Shown here one piece after another: positions 25,132 through 33,900 of a stretch of DNA of 64,000 nucleotides; positions within the stretch are counted from its first letter, which is position 1, and each line of letters begins with the position of its first letter. The stretch is from Candidatus Saccharibacteria bacterium oral taxon 488 (lineage in GTDB: Bacteria > Patescibacteriota > Saccharimonadia > Saccharimonadales > Saccharimonadaceae). The translations under genes were made by a program, and so were the position numbers. The notes beneath the pieces were generated by a model, which had not been told where the DNA came from, ran no database searches, and was given only the letters and a program-made list of their open reading frames with translations. The stretch covers positions 682,001-746,000 of the forward strand of contig CP040003.1 in assembly GCA_005697215.1 (NCBI GenBank), in the 5' to 3' direction.

Positions 25132-25959
25132 ATGCGAGCCAAGCAACAAGAGATTATCGCCGCCCTCGGTGTCGAACCCACCATCCAACCAATTAAAGAG
25201 ATTGAGAAGCGTAGTAAATTCCTAGCTGACTATCTGGGGCAAACTGGTCTTAAGGGTTTTGTGTTGGGGGTTTCTGGCGGTCAGGACTCACTGCTCGCAG
25301 GAATTTTAGCACAGCGCGCCATCAAGCTGAGACGCCAAAGCGGCCAAGACTGCTGCCTCCACACTATGCTGCTGCCCTACGGTGATCAATATGACCGCGT
25401 GGATGCTGAGCTAGCTGTTGAGACTATTAAGTCTTATGGCGAATCGAGCGTCATAGAACATGACATTGATATACAACCTAGCGTCGACGCACTTGTTGCA
25501 GACCTATGCACCGATGGTCAAGTAATTAGTGATTTCGACAAAGGCAACATCAAGGCTCGTACCCGTATGATGGCACAATATGCTATTGCTGGTGCCTGCG
25601 GGTTATTGGTAGTTGGCACTGATCATGCCGCCGAATCAGTCACGGGATTTTTCACCAAGTTTGGCGATGGCGCTGCCGACATCATGCCCCTATCTGGCCT
25701 AACTAAACGTCAAGGCTGGGCCATGCTGAATGCATTACACGTTCCCGAACACCTCCTTCACAAAGTGCCGACTGCTGATTTATTAGATGATCGCCCGGCC
25801 CAACCTGATGAAGTAGAACTGGGCCTAAGATATGATGATATTGATGATTATCTCGAGGGCAAAGAAGTTGACCCCAAGATTGCTGAGAAGATAGAAGAAC
25901 GCTACGACAAGACTCAACACAAACGAAACCTACCGGTAGCATATAGGAGTAGGCAGTAA
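25132..25959 (+). CDS. nadE: NH3-dependent NAD+ synthetase
   Basis: A 275-aa ATP-pyrophosphatase that amidates nicotinate adenine dinucleotide to NAD+, the last step of NAD synthesis. The PP-loop is GVSGGQDS, followed by DKGNIKARTRM and GTDHAAESVTGFFTKFGDG, all typical. It is 275 aa, the same as the E. coli enzyme and without a glutaminase domain, so it uses free ammonia. The start at 25132 has AAAGGAG (25119-25125). It begins a cluster with nrtR, pncA and pncB. Confidence 0.97.
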   Translation: MRAKQQEIIAALGVEPTIQPIKEIEKRSKFLADYLGQTGLKGFVLGVSGGQDSLLAGILAQRAIKLRRQSGQDCCLHTMLLPYGDQYDRVDAELAVETIKSYGESSVIEHDIDIQPSVDALVADLCTDGQVISDFDKGNIKARTRMMAQYAIAGACGLLVVGTDHAAESVTGFFTKFGDGAADIMPLSGLTKRQGWAMLNALHVPEHLLHKVPTADLLDDRPAQPDEVELGLRYDDIDDYLEGKEVDPKIAEKIEERYDKTQHKRNLPVAYRSRQ

Positions 25960-26002
25960 ATCTACCTTGGCAAACTAGCTACTTCAGGGTAAGATATATT
26001 GT

Positions 26003-26680
26003 ATGAAATACACGAAACCATACGTTCCACCTACACTAACCGTCGACGCAGTGATATTTCAAATTAGCAGCGGTGTATTAGAAGTCCTGCTCCTAAAGCG
26101 CCCCAGTGAGCCGTTCAAGGGTGAATGGGCGCTACCCGGCGGATACAACGCCAAAGGTGAGACGACGATAGCCGCGCTGAGACGTATTGTTACCCAAAAA
26201 ACAGGCGTGGATGTCGAGAGTGACTTGAGCTACATTGAGCAACTCTACACCTTTGACACAGTTGACCGTGACCCACGAGGACATGCTGTATCAGTGACGT
26301 ACCTCGGGTGTGGACGCGCTATCACGCTAGATGAGACGAAATCACACGCGACATTTTTTGATGTACACAATCTACCGCCGCTGGCTTATGATCACGCCAG
26401 TATTATTGAATACGCTAGAGAGCGGCTGATCGCCAAGCTAACATATACGAATGCTGTGTCGGCATTTCTGAAGCGGCGTTTTACCCTGACCCAACTGCAG
26501 AACGCCTATGAAATTATCTTTGATCGTGAATTTGACAAGCGTAATTTTCGCAAAAAATTCCTCAGCCTCAACCTCATTCATGAAACCAACGAGCTGTGGC
26601 GTGACGGCGCACACCGTCCAGCAAAACTATACGAATTTAATTCCCAGAATCTCGAGACGTTATCGCGGAGCTTTGATTAG
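26003..26680 (+). CDS. nrtR: NrtR-like transcriptional regulator (degenerate Nudix plus winged helix)
   Basis: A 225-aa protein with an N-terminal Nudix fold (about 10-135) and a C-terminal winged helix (about 150-220, RRFTLTQLQNAYEIIFDRE). The Nudix box is GGYNAKGETTIAALRRIVTQ; the catalytic REUxEE is replaced by RRIVTQK, so hydrolysis is not expected. NrtR proteins sense ADP-ribose or related NAD metabolites and repress NAD genes; its place between nadE and pncA-pncB fits. Function by family and context; the DNA site is a guess (see 26742-26773). Confidence 0.88.
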   Translation: MKYTKPYVPPTLTVDAVIFQISSGVLEVLLLKRPSEPFKGEWALPGGYNAKGETTIAALRRIVTQKTGVDVESDLSYIEQLYTFDTVDRDPRGHAVSVTYLGCGRAITLDETKSHATFFDVHNLPPLAYDHASIIEYARERLIAKLTYTNAVSAFLKRRFTLTQLQNAYEIIFDREFDKRNFRKKFLSLNLIHETNELWRDGAHRPAKLYEFNSQNLETLSRSFD

Positions 26681-26741
26681 CTAATATCACCAAGCCGGGG
26701 GCGGGATAGGGTATCAATTTTTTATATTATTTTACCAATTA

Positions 26742-26773
26742 GTGTTGACTACACAATAACTAGTTGCTAGACT
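26742..26773 (+). promoter_or_regulatory. pncA promoter with candidate NrtR operator
   Basis: TTGACT (26745-26750), 17 bases, TAGACT (26768-26773). The -35 is embedded in the palindrome GTGT-TGACT-ACAC (26742-26754). Related AACACTAAC and TTACACT sequences lie upstream of nadE at about 25057-25080. Occupancy by NrtR is inference. Confidence 0.45.
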
Positions 26774-26815
26774 ATATAGTAAGTGTAATTTATACATTAA
26801 GTAAGGAGGTAATCT

Positions 26816-27454
26816 ATGGAAACAGTAAAATCAACTCGAAATGTACTTGTTGCCGTTGATGTGCAGCATGATTTCATCGACGGCAGCCTGGCAGTTACCA
26901 AGGGTGAGCAGGTCGTTGCCCCGCTCAATACCATCGCCGAGACGGTGCGGCACCATGATGGACAAGTGGTTTTTACTCGCGACTGGCACCCCGCTAAAAC
27001 ACCACATTTTACCAACTTTGGCGGCCAGTGGCCAGTTCATTGTGTCGCTGGCACAACTGGCGCTAGCTTTCATGATAAGCTTGACGTGCAGCCCAATGAT
27101 ATTATTATCAATAAAGGCATGGGTCAAACTGACGGGTATTCTGGTTGGGAGGGTCAAAGTGACACAGGCGAGACGCTAGAGACTATCATCACACCACGAA
27201 CACCTCACGAGAAGGTTAAAGTATTTCTCGGCGGACTCGCAACTGACTTTTGCGTCAAAGCGACTGCTCTGAATATTGCCAACCACTTCCGAGACGATGC
27301 GCGAGTTTCCATCCATCTACTGCGAGAGGCTATCCGTGCCGTCGGACTCACACCAACTGACGAAGAAGAGGCCTTAGCCGCCATGAAAGAGGCCCGCGTC
27401 CTGGCGGTTTCAACCGACGAAGCTAAGATGATAATCAAAAGGAGTGTTCAATGA
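26816..27454 (+). CDS. pncA: Nicotinamidase
   Basis: A 212-aa isochorismatase-fold enzyme that converts nicotinamide to nicotinate. Catalytic Asp in VAVDVQHDF, metal ligands in TRDWHPAKTPHF, catalytic Lys in IINKGM, and nucleophile Cys in GGLATDFCVKATA. The ATG follows AAGGAGG (26803-26809). Its stop overlaps the pncB start (ATGA). With PncB and NadE it forms a salvage route from nicotinamide, probably taken from the host cell. Confidence 0.96.
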   Translation: METVKSTRNVLVAVDVQHDFIDGSLAVTKGEQVVAPLNTIAETVRHHDGQVVFTRDWHPAKTPHFTNFGGQWPVHCVAGTTGASFHDKLDVQPNDIIINKGMGQTDGYSGWEGQSDTGETLETIITPRTPHEKVKVFLGGLATDFCVKATALNIANHFRDDARVSIHLLREAIRAVGLTPTDEEEALAAMKEARVLAVSTDEAKMIIKRSVQ

Positions 27455-28689
27455 ACCGTGAACCTAAATTATCACAGGGACTAGATTATTATAAAGCGAC
27501 CATGGGGCAGCTGGAGTATGACAAGCATCCTGACGCCGAGGTCACCTTCACCTTGAAGAATCGCGCCTCTACCCTGCTATCAGAATTTGTAAGCGCAGAA
27601 GAATTACGCGACCGGCTCAGTAACGTAGCAAACGGTTGGCAACCTGATGAGATCGCCTATCTCGCCAGCCTACAAAATCAAGACGGCACAGCACAATTCA
27701 CGCCAGAATACCTTGACTTTTTACATGACAATCCCCTACCGCCTGTTGACATTGGTTATGATGAGCGCGGTGATTTAGCGGTTAGTACTACAGGCAAATG
27801 GCCACTGGTTACATTTTGGGAAACAGTGGTCATGAGCGAGCTGAACGAATTATATTTCCAGAATAAACTTGCCCATGAAGGTAGTTCGCTAAAAGAACTA
27901 TATGCCGAAGGAGATCGGCGCTTAAGCGAGAAAATTGATATGTTAAAAAATCGCCCAGACATCAAGTTCTCGGACTTCGGCACGCGACGACGGTTTAGCT
28001 ACGACTGGCAAAAGCATGTCATTGAGCGCGTCGCACGTGAACTGCCTGATAATTTCGTTGGCACTTCAAATATTTATTTGGCACATGAGCTTGGCTTGCA
28101 GCCAATTGGTACATTCGCACATGAATTACCGATGGTTTACGCAGCACTAGCCGACAAGGCCGGCGACAATCCGTTAGATGGCCACTATCAGGTACTCCAA
28201 GACTGGCGGCAGCTGTATGGCGAAGGTTTATCAACCGCCCTAACCGACACATTTACGACAGAGTTCTTTTTCGCTGACTTCACACCGGAGCAAATGACTT
28301 CATGGCAGGCTCTGCGTCATGACTCTGGCGACCCGATGCAGTTTGGTGATACGGTGATTGCATTTTATGAACAACATGGTATTGATCCGCACGAAAAGAC
28401 GATCGTCTTTAGCGATGGACTGGATATCGAGACAATTATCAAACTGGCTGATTATTTCAAGGATCGTATCAAGGTGACATTTGGCTGGGGCACAACACTG
28501 ACAAATGACCTCGGGGTTAAGGCGAATAATTTCGTCATGAAAGCCACGGCGGTTGATGGTGTGCCGACAGTTAAACTGAGCGACGTTGAGGGCAAGCACA
28601 CGGGCCCAGACGATAAAATTGAAGAATATAAAACGTACGTAAAAACAGCGATCGGACATCAGGCGTTACGCCAATCGGTTGCCGCATGA
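27451..28689 (+). CDS. pncB: Nicotinate phosphoribosyltransferase
   Basis: A 412-aa enzyme making nicotinate mononucleotide from nicotinate and PRPP with ATP. Motifs: GLDYYKATMGQ, FSDFGTRRRFS with the phosphorylated-His region, GTSNIYLA, THE-type FAHELPM, ALRHDSGDP for PRPP and FGWGTTLTND for phosphate. Length matches the E. coli-type enzyme. It is translationally coupled to pncA. NadD, the next step, is not in the window. Confidence 0.96.
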   Translation: MNREPKLSQGLDYYKATMGQLEYDKHPDAEVTFTLKNRASTLLSEFVSAEELRDRLSNVANGWQPDEIAYLASLQNQDGTAQFTPEYLDFLHDNPLPPVDIGYDERGDLAVSTTGKWPLVTFWETVVMSELNELYFQNKLAHEGSSLKELYAEGDRRLSEKIDMLKNRPDIKFSDFGTRRRFSYDWQKHVIERVARELPDNFVGTSNIYLAHELGLQPIGTFAHELPMVYAALADKAGDNPLDGHYQVLQDWRQLYGEGLSTALTDTFTTEFFFADFTPEQMTSWQALRHDSGDPMQFGDTVIAFYEQHGIDPHEKTIVFSDGLDIETIIKLADYFKDRIKVTFGWGTTLTNDLGVKANNFVMKATAVDGVPTVKLSDVEGKHTGPDDKIEEYKTYVKTAIGHQALRQSVAA

Positions 28690-28702
28690 GTAACGCAATC
28701 AG

Positions 28703-29338
28703 CTACGCGTTCACCGCCTCAATCTCCACCGACAATACGTCTTTATTCGTCGGTAGATCAGACGTCGGCCCAAAGGTGTATACCAATAGCTGGCCAAACG
28801 GCATTTCCACATGGGCCATGTCTGCTTCTGGCACGTGGTCGAGATGTTTCATCAGCGCGCGGATAGAATTACCATGCGCCACCAATAGAATGTTCTCACC
28901 TGCCTGTAGTTTCGGTAAAATCTCTCGCTCAAAGTATGGTACGACCCGCGCATAAACATCTTTGAGCGTTTCACCGCCTGGCACTGGATAATCCCAACCG
29001 CGCCGGATACCATTGAACGCCTCCTCGCCGATCTCAGCCTTGACTTCCCACTTATTTTTACCGGTCAGATCACCATAATCACGCTCGTTCAGCTCGGCCG
29101 TCTGTGTCGTCGGTAAACTGCCCTTGCCGCGCCCCTCAAGCAATGCTTTCAGCGTTTGGTGCGTCCGCTTAAGCGCCGACGTATACGCCTCGTCGAGCTT
29201 GATATCCTTCAGTAGTGCGCCCAACCGCACCGTATCAGCTCGCCCCTTTTCCGTAAGTTCCACGTCAGTCCAGCCCGTCCACTTGCCGAGCAGATTCCAT
29301 TCACTTTCACCGTGTCGACTAATCACTAATATTCCCAT
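28703..29338 (-). CDS. gpmA: 2,3-bisphosphoglycerate-dependent phosphoglycerate mutase
   Basis: A 211-aa glycolytic enzyme interconverting 3- and 2-phosphoglycerate. The phospho-His is in ISRHGESEWN (H9), the substrate pocket is GKWTGWTDVELTEKG, and the second His is in LLVAHGNSIRAL, all typical of cofactor-dependent mutase. It is a little shorter than the usual 230-250 aa. The start at 29338 has GGAGGAAG upstream; a longer in-frame start would overlap the Nudix gene. Third gene of the rny-Nudix-gpmA unit. Confidence 0.95.
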   Translation of the reverse strand: MGILVISRHGESEWNLLGKWTGWTDVELTEKGRADTVRLGALLKDIKLDEAYTSALKRTHQTLKALLEGRGKGSLPTTQTAELNERDYGDLTGKNKWEVKAEIGEEAFNGIRRGWDYPVPGGETLKDVYARVVPYFEREILPKLQAGENILLVAHGNSIRALMKHLDHVPEADMAHVEMPFGQLLVYTFGPTSDLPTNKDVLSVEIEAVNA

Positions 29339-29351
29339 CTTCCTCCTCCGT

Positions 29352-29888
29352 TTATTTTTCCTTCGAGCCAAATCCCACGAATTGCGTAACCGCCTCTTGA
29401 CGTTTGTCATCGCTGTCGATGATTTGCGTCTCGACATAGCCGCCTGGCCGATGATGAGCCCAATGTGGTATTGACCACGCGAATCCTTCATTGCTTGCCA
29501 GCACTGCGTCGCGGCTCAGGAACTGATAGGCATCAATTTCTGATTGCTGCAAGACAATTCGTTCCAGTCGCGCATCATCCAGAACCACCCGAAAGATATA
29601 TTGATGCGCCAGTCCTTTGTCGCTGGAGCGTGAGGCTACCGCAAAAAATGAAACCTCATCCTCGGTAACGACCAGCCCGACCTCTTCCTGGGTTTCGCGA
29701 AGTGCTGCCTGTAGCGGCGTTTCGCCAGCGTCAACCATACCACCAGGCAGACTCCAATGCGTCTTGTAATACGCCTTGACTGTGAGCAGCTCGCCCGCTG
29801 AATTTTCGATCAGTAGTGCGGCGCTGGCGATCCGAGTGTCCTGCGCCTTCTGCCATTCCTCATACGGTAACCAACCACTTTTTATCAT
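29352..29888 (-). CDS. Nudix hydrolase
   Basis: A 178-aa protein with a perfect Nudix box, GGMVDAGE then RETQEEVGL, in a standard alpha/beta/alpha fold. Substrate cannot be told from the sequence; ADP-ribose or a damaged nucleotide is usual. The ATG overlaps the stop of rny (ATGA), so the two are translationally coupled, and gpmA follows after 13 bases. Confidence 0.9.
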   Translation of the reverse strand: MIKSGWLPYEEWQKAQDTRIASAALLIENSAGELLTVKAYYKTHWSLPGGMVDAGETPLQAALRETQEEVGLVVTEDEVSFFAVASRSSDKGLAHQYIFRVVLDDARLERIVLQQSEIDAYQFLSRDAVLASNEGFAWSIPHWAHHRPGGYVETQIIDSDDKRQEAVTQFVGFGSKEK

Positions 29889-31375
29889 TTTGCGTACTCG
29901 ATCGCCCGTGTTTCGCGGATAACGTTAACCTTGATGGTGCCTGGGTACTGCATGGTCGATTCAATCTTGGTGGCGATATCGCGCGACAGTTTGAATGCGC
30001 TTAGATCATCAATGTCCTCTGACCGGACAATCACCCGCACTTCACGCCCAGCCGATATCGCATAGGCCTTATCAACGCCGGCAAAGCTGGTTGCTACATT
30101 TTCTAGATCGCGCATCCGCTCAGCAAAGTTCTCAGCCGAAATATTGCGCGCTCCTGGCCGAGCAGCGCTGGCAGCGTCGCACACTCGCACGATCAGTGCC
30201 TCTGGTGTCGTCGCCTCGATATCATCGTGATGCGCTTCGATAGCATGAACAATCCGCTCGTCCATGCCGTATTTGCGCGCTAGCTCGGCACCGATGTGGT
30301 GATGCTTACCCTCGATCTTATGCGTTACCGCCTTGCCAACGTCATGTAGCAATGTCGCAATTTTCGTGATGCGCACATCAGCCCCAACCTCCTCAGCGAT
30401 CATTCCAGCCATCTGAGCCATCTCGGTCGAATGCTTCAATACGTTCTGCCCGTAACTCGTTCGGAATTTCAGCTCACCTAGCAGTCGCTGCATTTCCTTC
30501 GGGACGCCGACAACGCCAGTTTCGCGCATGGCGTCCTCGCCGGCCTGCTTGACTTCTTTATCGATCTGCTTTTTTGCCTTGGCGACGACTTCTTCGATGC
30601 GCGCTGGATGGATACGGCCATCTTTCATCAGCATCTCGAGGCTCAAGCGAGCCACCTGCCGGCGAATTGGATCAAAGCTTGAGAGCACAATCATACCTGG
30701 CGTGTCATCCACCAAAATATCGACACCAGTCTCGCGCTGCAGTGCCTGAATGTTGCGGCCTTCCTTACCGATAATCCGACCTTTCATCTCATCATCAGTC
30801 AGCTTGACGGCCGTAACTGTTCGCTCAGCCGTTACCTCGCTGCTCATCCGCTCCATCGCCGTGAGCAAGATCATCTGCGCCCGCTCTTCGGCATCATCCA
30901 TAGCCTCGTGTTGTAATTTCGACACCAAGCCAACTAGGTCGTTCTTGATATCGCGCTCGGTCATTTGCATGAGCTTGTCGGCAGCATCCTTTTTCTTTAG
31001 GCCGGCAATCTTCTCGAGCTTCTCCTGCTGGCGCGTGCGAATAGTGCGAATCTCTTCCTTGAGATTGTCAACCTCATCTTCGTGCGTGCGCAGCTTCTCC
31101 GCCCGCTTATCTAGTTCGTCCAATTTCCGATCCAGCGTCTGCTCGCGATCCGCCAACCGATTCTCAGTCTTTTGCCACTCGCGGCGGCGCTCATTTTCGA
31201 TTTTTAAGGCTTCGTCCTTAGCTTTCAGGACAATGTCGCTGGCCTTACTCTTTGCCTCGGCAATGTCACGCTCAATTTGCGACTTGCCATTAGCTTGCCT
31301 TGTTCGCTGATAGGCGTAAAAACCGCCCACGCCAAGTGCCGCGCCAACCAGGCCGCCAATAACTATTCCTACCAT
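29885..31375 (-). CDS. rny: Ribonuclease Y
   Basis: A 496-aa membrane-anchored endoribonuclease that starts mRNA decay. One N-terminal transmembrane helix (MVGIVIGGLVGAALGVGGFY), a long coiled coil (about 30-180), a KH domain (GRIIGKEGRNIQALQ) and an HD domain (ATLLHDVGKAV, then HH in HKIEGKHHHIG). Length is near the usual 510-520. The ATG at 31375 has AAAGGAAA upstream; an upstream start at 31417 is less likely. The transcript appears to carry a leader of about 130 nt (31376-31510). Confidence 0.96.
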   Translation of the reverse strand: MVGIVIGGLVGAALGVGGFYAYQRTRQANGKSQIERDIAEAKSKASDIVLKAKDEALKIENERRREWQKTENRLADREQTLDRKLDELDKRAEKLRTHEDEVDNLKEEIRTIRTRQQEKLEKIAGLKKKDAADKLMQMTERDIKNDLVGLVSKLQHEAMDDAEERAQMILLTAMERMSSEVTAERTVTAVKLTDDEMKGRIIGKEGRNIQALQRETGVDILVDDTPGMIVLSSFDPIRRQVARLSLEMLMKDGRIHPARIEEVVAKAKKQIDKEVKQAGEDAMRETGVVGVPKEMQRLLGELKFRTSYGQNVLKHSTEMAQMAGMIAEEVGADVRITKIATLLHDVGKAVTHKIEGKHHHIGAELARKYGMDERIVHAIEAHHDDIEATTPEALIVRVCDAASAARPGARNISAENFAERMRDLENVATSFAGVDKAYAISAGREVRVIVRSEDIDDLSAFKLSRDIATKIESTMQYPGTIKVNVIRETRAIEYAK

Positions 31376-31530
31376 ATGATTTCCTTTCTTTTCTGACCAA
31401 TCGCCCCGGGTATACACCCCGAGAAATGTATCAACGACTGACCATATTCAACTGATGCAATAAAACGGCCCAAGCCACTAATCTAAAGCCGCCTTACTTT
31501 TATTGTACGATATTGCGGATGAAAATACCA
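31376..31530 (-). promoter_or_regulatory. Leader region of rny
   Basis: A 155-base gap between tsaB and rny. On the minus strand an extended-type TACAAT box lies near 31506-31511. A GC-rich hairpin (CGGGGTG-TATA-CCCGGGG type) sits near 31405-31425, and AAAGGAAA is just before the rny ATG. I see no known riboswitch. A structured leader could allow feedback on RNase Y, as other ribonucleases have. Confidence 0.4.
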
Positions 31531-31905
31531 CTATTTGCGCGGTGCCGTGATGTGAGCTTCGCCGCCATATTCGGGGAGAATAATCGTGTCGTTTTCGCCG
31601 CGCTTCAGCCGCTCCAAGCAGTCATCTCGCCAGTGATCACCACTACTGCCAACGATCGGAACACCGAGTCCCTCCGCCAGCGTGTTTGCCACCGCACAAC
31701 CAATCCTCAGTCCCGTAAAGCTGCCCGGCCCACGCATGATACCGATACCACTGATGTGGTGAATGCCGCCGACCTGCTCGTCCAAAAATCGTAGCAACCC
31801 TCGGGCTAAACCACGACCCGCTTCCCAAGTCACCTCTCGCCGGGTATCGCCCTGAACAATCGTTAAACGGCACGTCATCGTTGATGTATCAAGCAGAATA
31901 ATCAC
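31531..31905 (-). CDS. tsaB: TsaB, short form (t6A biosynthesis)
   Basis: A 124-aa protein matching only the N-terminal subdomain of TsaB: MIILLDTSTMTCRLTIV, then GIMRGPGSFTGLRIG and VANTLAEGLGVP. Full TsaB is about 220-230 aa, so the C-terminal half is missing. There is no frameshift sign; the next bases are a normal gap. It uses GTG at 31905, overlapping the tsaE stop by 4 bases, after GAGGAG. It helps TsaD/TsaE make threonylcarbamoyl-adenosine on ANN-decoding tRNAs. Reduced TsaB forms fit a minimal CPR genome. Confidence 0.82.
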   Translation of the reverse strand: MIILLDTSTMTCRLTIVQGDTRREVTWEAGRGLARGLLRFLDEQVGGIHHISGIGIMRGPGSFTGLRIGCAVANTLAEGLGVPIVGSSGDHWRDDCLERLKRGENDTIILPEYGGEAHITAPRK

Positions 31906-32378
31906 GCCAACTCCTCGTCCGCCGCGCTGATTGCCGCGAGGAGCGTCTGGCTCGTTGGCCCGCCAGCACTCAGTATGACACGCCGCGATTGCTCGTTAAT
32001 TGCTAGAATCCTCGCCGTCAGTCGATCGGCCGGCAGCACCTGCTCGACGGCACCAGCCCACTCAACCACTGTCACGGTCTGCGGTTGCATGGTTACCTCG
32101 CGAATTTCCTCTGCCATGATGCCCGCCTCGCCCAATCGATAAAAATCATAATGGGCCAGCGTCAAGCCGCCCGGCGACTGGTACACACGGGAAATAGTAA
32201 ACGTCGGGCTCTGCACCGGTTCAGTAATGTCGAGCCCCTTGGCAACACCTTTCGTTAGCGTCGTCTTGCCAGCGCCGATGTCCCCGATTAACTCAATAAC
32301 TTCCCCACCCTTGAGGCTGCGCCCAATCACCTGACCCAGCCGCTGCATCGCTGCGGTGCTGGTAATAATTTGGTTCAT
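31902..32378 (-). CDS. tsaE: TsaE, ATPase of t6A biosynthesis
   Basis: A 158-aa P-loop ATPase: Walker A GDIGAGKTTLTK, the TsaE-specific QSPTFTISRVY, LAHYDFYRL and VVEWAGAVEQVLP. Length is typical. It overlaps both neighbours (PRC-barrel gene and tsaB), so t6A genes are cotranscribed. Confidence 0.95.
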   Translation of the reverse strand: MNQIITSTAAMQRLGQVIGRSLKGGEVIELIGDIGAGKTTLTKGVAKGLDITEPVQSPTFTISRVYQSPGGLTLAHYDFYRLGEAGIMAEEIREVTMQPQTVTVVEWAGAVEQVLPADRLTARILAINEQSRRVILSAGGPTSQTLLAAISAADEELA

Positions 32379-32959
32379 TTGCTGTCACTGCCGTCAGCTT
32401 CGGCCGCAGGGTGCGCCTTTCGGAATGGATTTTCGAACGTTGCTTGTGGCTGCACGACTGGCTCCTTGTGGCGGATCTCTGGCGTCTTGACAACGATATG
32501 TTCGTCAGTCACACGAACGATCTGCGAACGATGAATCAGCAGTTCAGTATCGCCAAAACTCTTGAGTAGCGGTCGCCGTACCCGAAGCTGTTGAATAACA
32601 AAATTACCAGCCTCTAGCGTATAGCCAATGACCTTACCGACCTTACGTTTTTTCCCGTCAATAACGTGCTTGCCGACTAGTGCGAACTGAAATTCATACA
32701 CTTCCTTGATCTTCAGGACGTCGCTCGGCATAATCAGCTCGTCCGCCGAATCAATGATCAGACCCAGCGGCCCAATTTCCCGCACATCGGCGATCCGTAG
32801 TAAGCTCGGTGACTGATCAAGCGTCGGCCCCTCCAGCTCATACGCCACGATCGATAAACTACGCGGGTCGATCACCGCCCGCGATGTCCGTGCCAGTTCC
32901 GAGCCAGTCTGCAGGCTCATCACCGGTGCGTTATCAAATCGTTCAGCAGAAATTAGCAT
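32375..32959 (-). CDS. PRC-barrel domain protein
   Basis: A 194-aa protein with two PRC-barrel-like segments: DPRSLSIVAYELEG in the first half and RKVGKVIGYTLEAGNFVIQQL in the second. The C-terminus is disordered and charged. PRC barrels occur in 16S rRNA-processing RimM, photosystem and other RNA- or protein-binding proteins; this one is not RimM. The start at 32959 lies 9 bases after TATAAT. A TGA/ATG overlap couples it to tsaE. Function unknown. Confidence 0.75.
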   Translation of the reverse strand: MLISAERFDNAPVMSLQTGSELARTSRAVIDPRSLSIVAYELEGPTLDQSPSLLRIADVREIGPLGLIIDSADELIMPSDVLKIKEVYEFQFALVGKHVIDGKKRKVGKVIGYTLEAGNFVIQQLRVRRPLLKSFGDTELLIHRSQIVRVTDEHIVVKTPEIRHKEPVVQPQATFENPFRKAHPAAEADGSDSK

Positions 32960-32986
32960 ACTTCTCACATTATAGCGATATCCACG

Positions 32987-33274
32987 CTATTCGGCAAACA
33001 GATTCGTCCGCCCCGCCGGCAGACTAAAATTGGCGTTGGCGGTATCGCGCGTGCGGAAACTGTTGATCTGGTCAATTGTCTTCTGGTCAAATCGCGTCGT
33101 CTGTTGTTGGATGGTATCTTCTTTTGGATTTGACGAGGCGAGTAGGCTATAGAGCAGGAAAATTGCCACCGATACGCCAACCACCACTGTCAACGTATAG
33201 AGAATAACGTGGTAGCGATGGAAAAACCGCGATACTAGCGTACCGATTTGTGAAATATCAGGTGAGTTTTTCAT
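32987..33274 (-). CDS. Small membrane protein at the end of the pilus operon
   Basis: A 95-aa protein with one transmembrane helix (about 24-45, LYTLTVVVGVSVAIFLLYSL), a short cytoplasmic start and an outer tail ending PAGRTNLFAE. It overlaps pilO by ATGA and is last in the pilus operon. Possibly a PilP-like or accessory subunit, but no family match is clear. Confidence 0.65.
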   Translation of the reverse strand: MKNSPDISQIGTLVSRFFHRYHVILYTLTVVVGVSVAIFLLYSLLASSNPKEDTIQQQTTRFDQKTIDQINSFRTRDTANANFSLPAGRTNLFAE

Positions 33275-33900
33275 CGAACATATACCTCCACTTCCAAGGT
33301 TTGTGTATTCACTTGACCTGTCCCCTCGGTCTTGGACATGCTGACACTAGCGATCTGCATCCGTGTCAAGTTCTGCTCAATCAAATGCATAAACCGAAGC
33401 AGCGCCATATAATCTGTTTTTTCGTTGAGGCGGACCGACACTTTCATGCTTTTTGGCCCAACAGCGCTGTTTGAACCGGAGCTATTATTCGTACCCGAGG
33501 TTCCTGATGAACCCGAGTTTGACTTGGCTCCAGCCGAGCCTGATGTGAAGGTGAACCCAGCGATGCCAACACCAGATTTATTGGCGTAGGCCGTGAGGTC
33601 ATTGATAATTTGGTTCTGATACTGATACTGCTGCGTTTCTGCCACTAGCTGCTGCGCCTTGGCAACACTATCCTTATATTTCTCCATCTCTTTTTCCAGC
33701 CGCGCTAGATTCTGCACTTTAGCATCAACCGCTTTTGCCTCAGTCTGAATTTTAGAAACTTCCTCGGCAGTACCTTGCAGCATGGTGTAGCCAAAATAGA
33801 CGACCCCTCCCATGCCGACCAAGATCAGTACCAGCGATAGCGCAAAGACGATCCGCATGGTCACCGCCGGTGTCATTTTTTCTCGTTTTCTCTCACTCAT
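33271..33900 (-). CDS. pilO: PilO-like pilus assembly protein
   Basis: A 209-aa protein with one N-terminal transmembrane helix (about 14-36), a coiled coil (about 40-90, AKVQNLARLEKEMEKYK), a Gly/Ser-rich linker (about 120-145) and a ferredoxin-like C-terminus ending VEVYVR. This is the plan of PilO. It binds PilN and aligns the motor with the pilus. ATGA overlap with pilN upstream. The Ser/Gly/Asn linker is longer than usual. Confidence 0.82.
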   Translation of the reverse strand: MSERKREKMTPAVTMRIVFALSLVLILVGMGGVVYFGYTMLQGTAEEVSKIQTEAKAVDAKVQNLARLEKEMEKYKDSVAKAQQLVAETQQYQYQNQIINDLTAYANKSGVGIAGFTFTSGSAGAKSNSGSSGTSGTNNSSGSNSAVGPKSMKVSVRLNEKTDYMALLRFMHLIEQNLTRMQIASVSMSKTEGTGQVNTQTLEVEVYVR

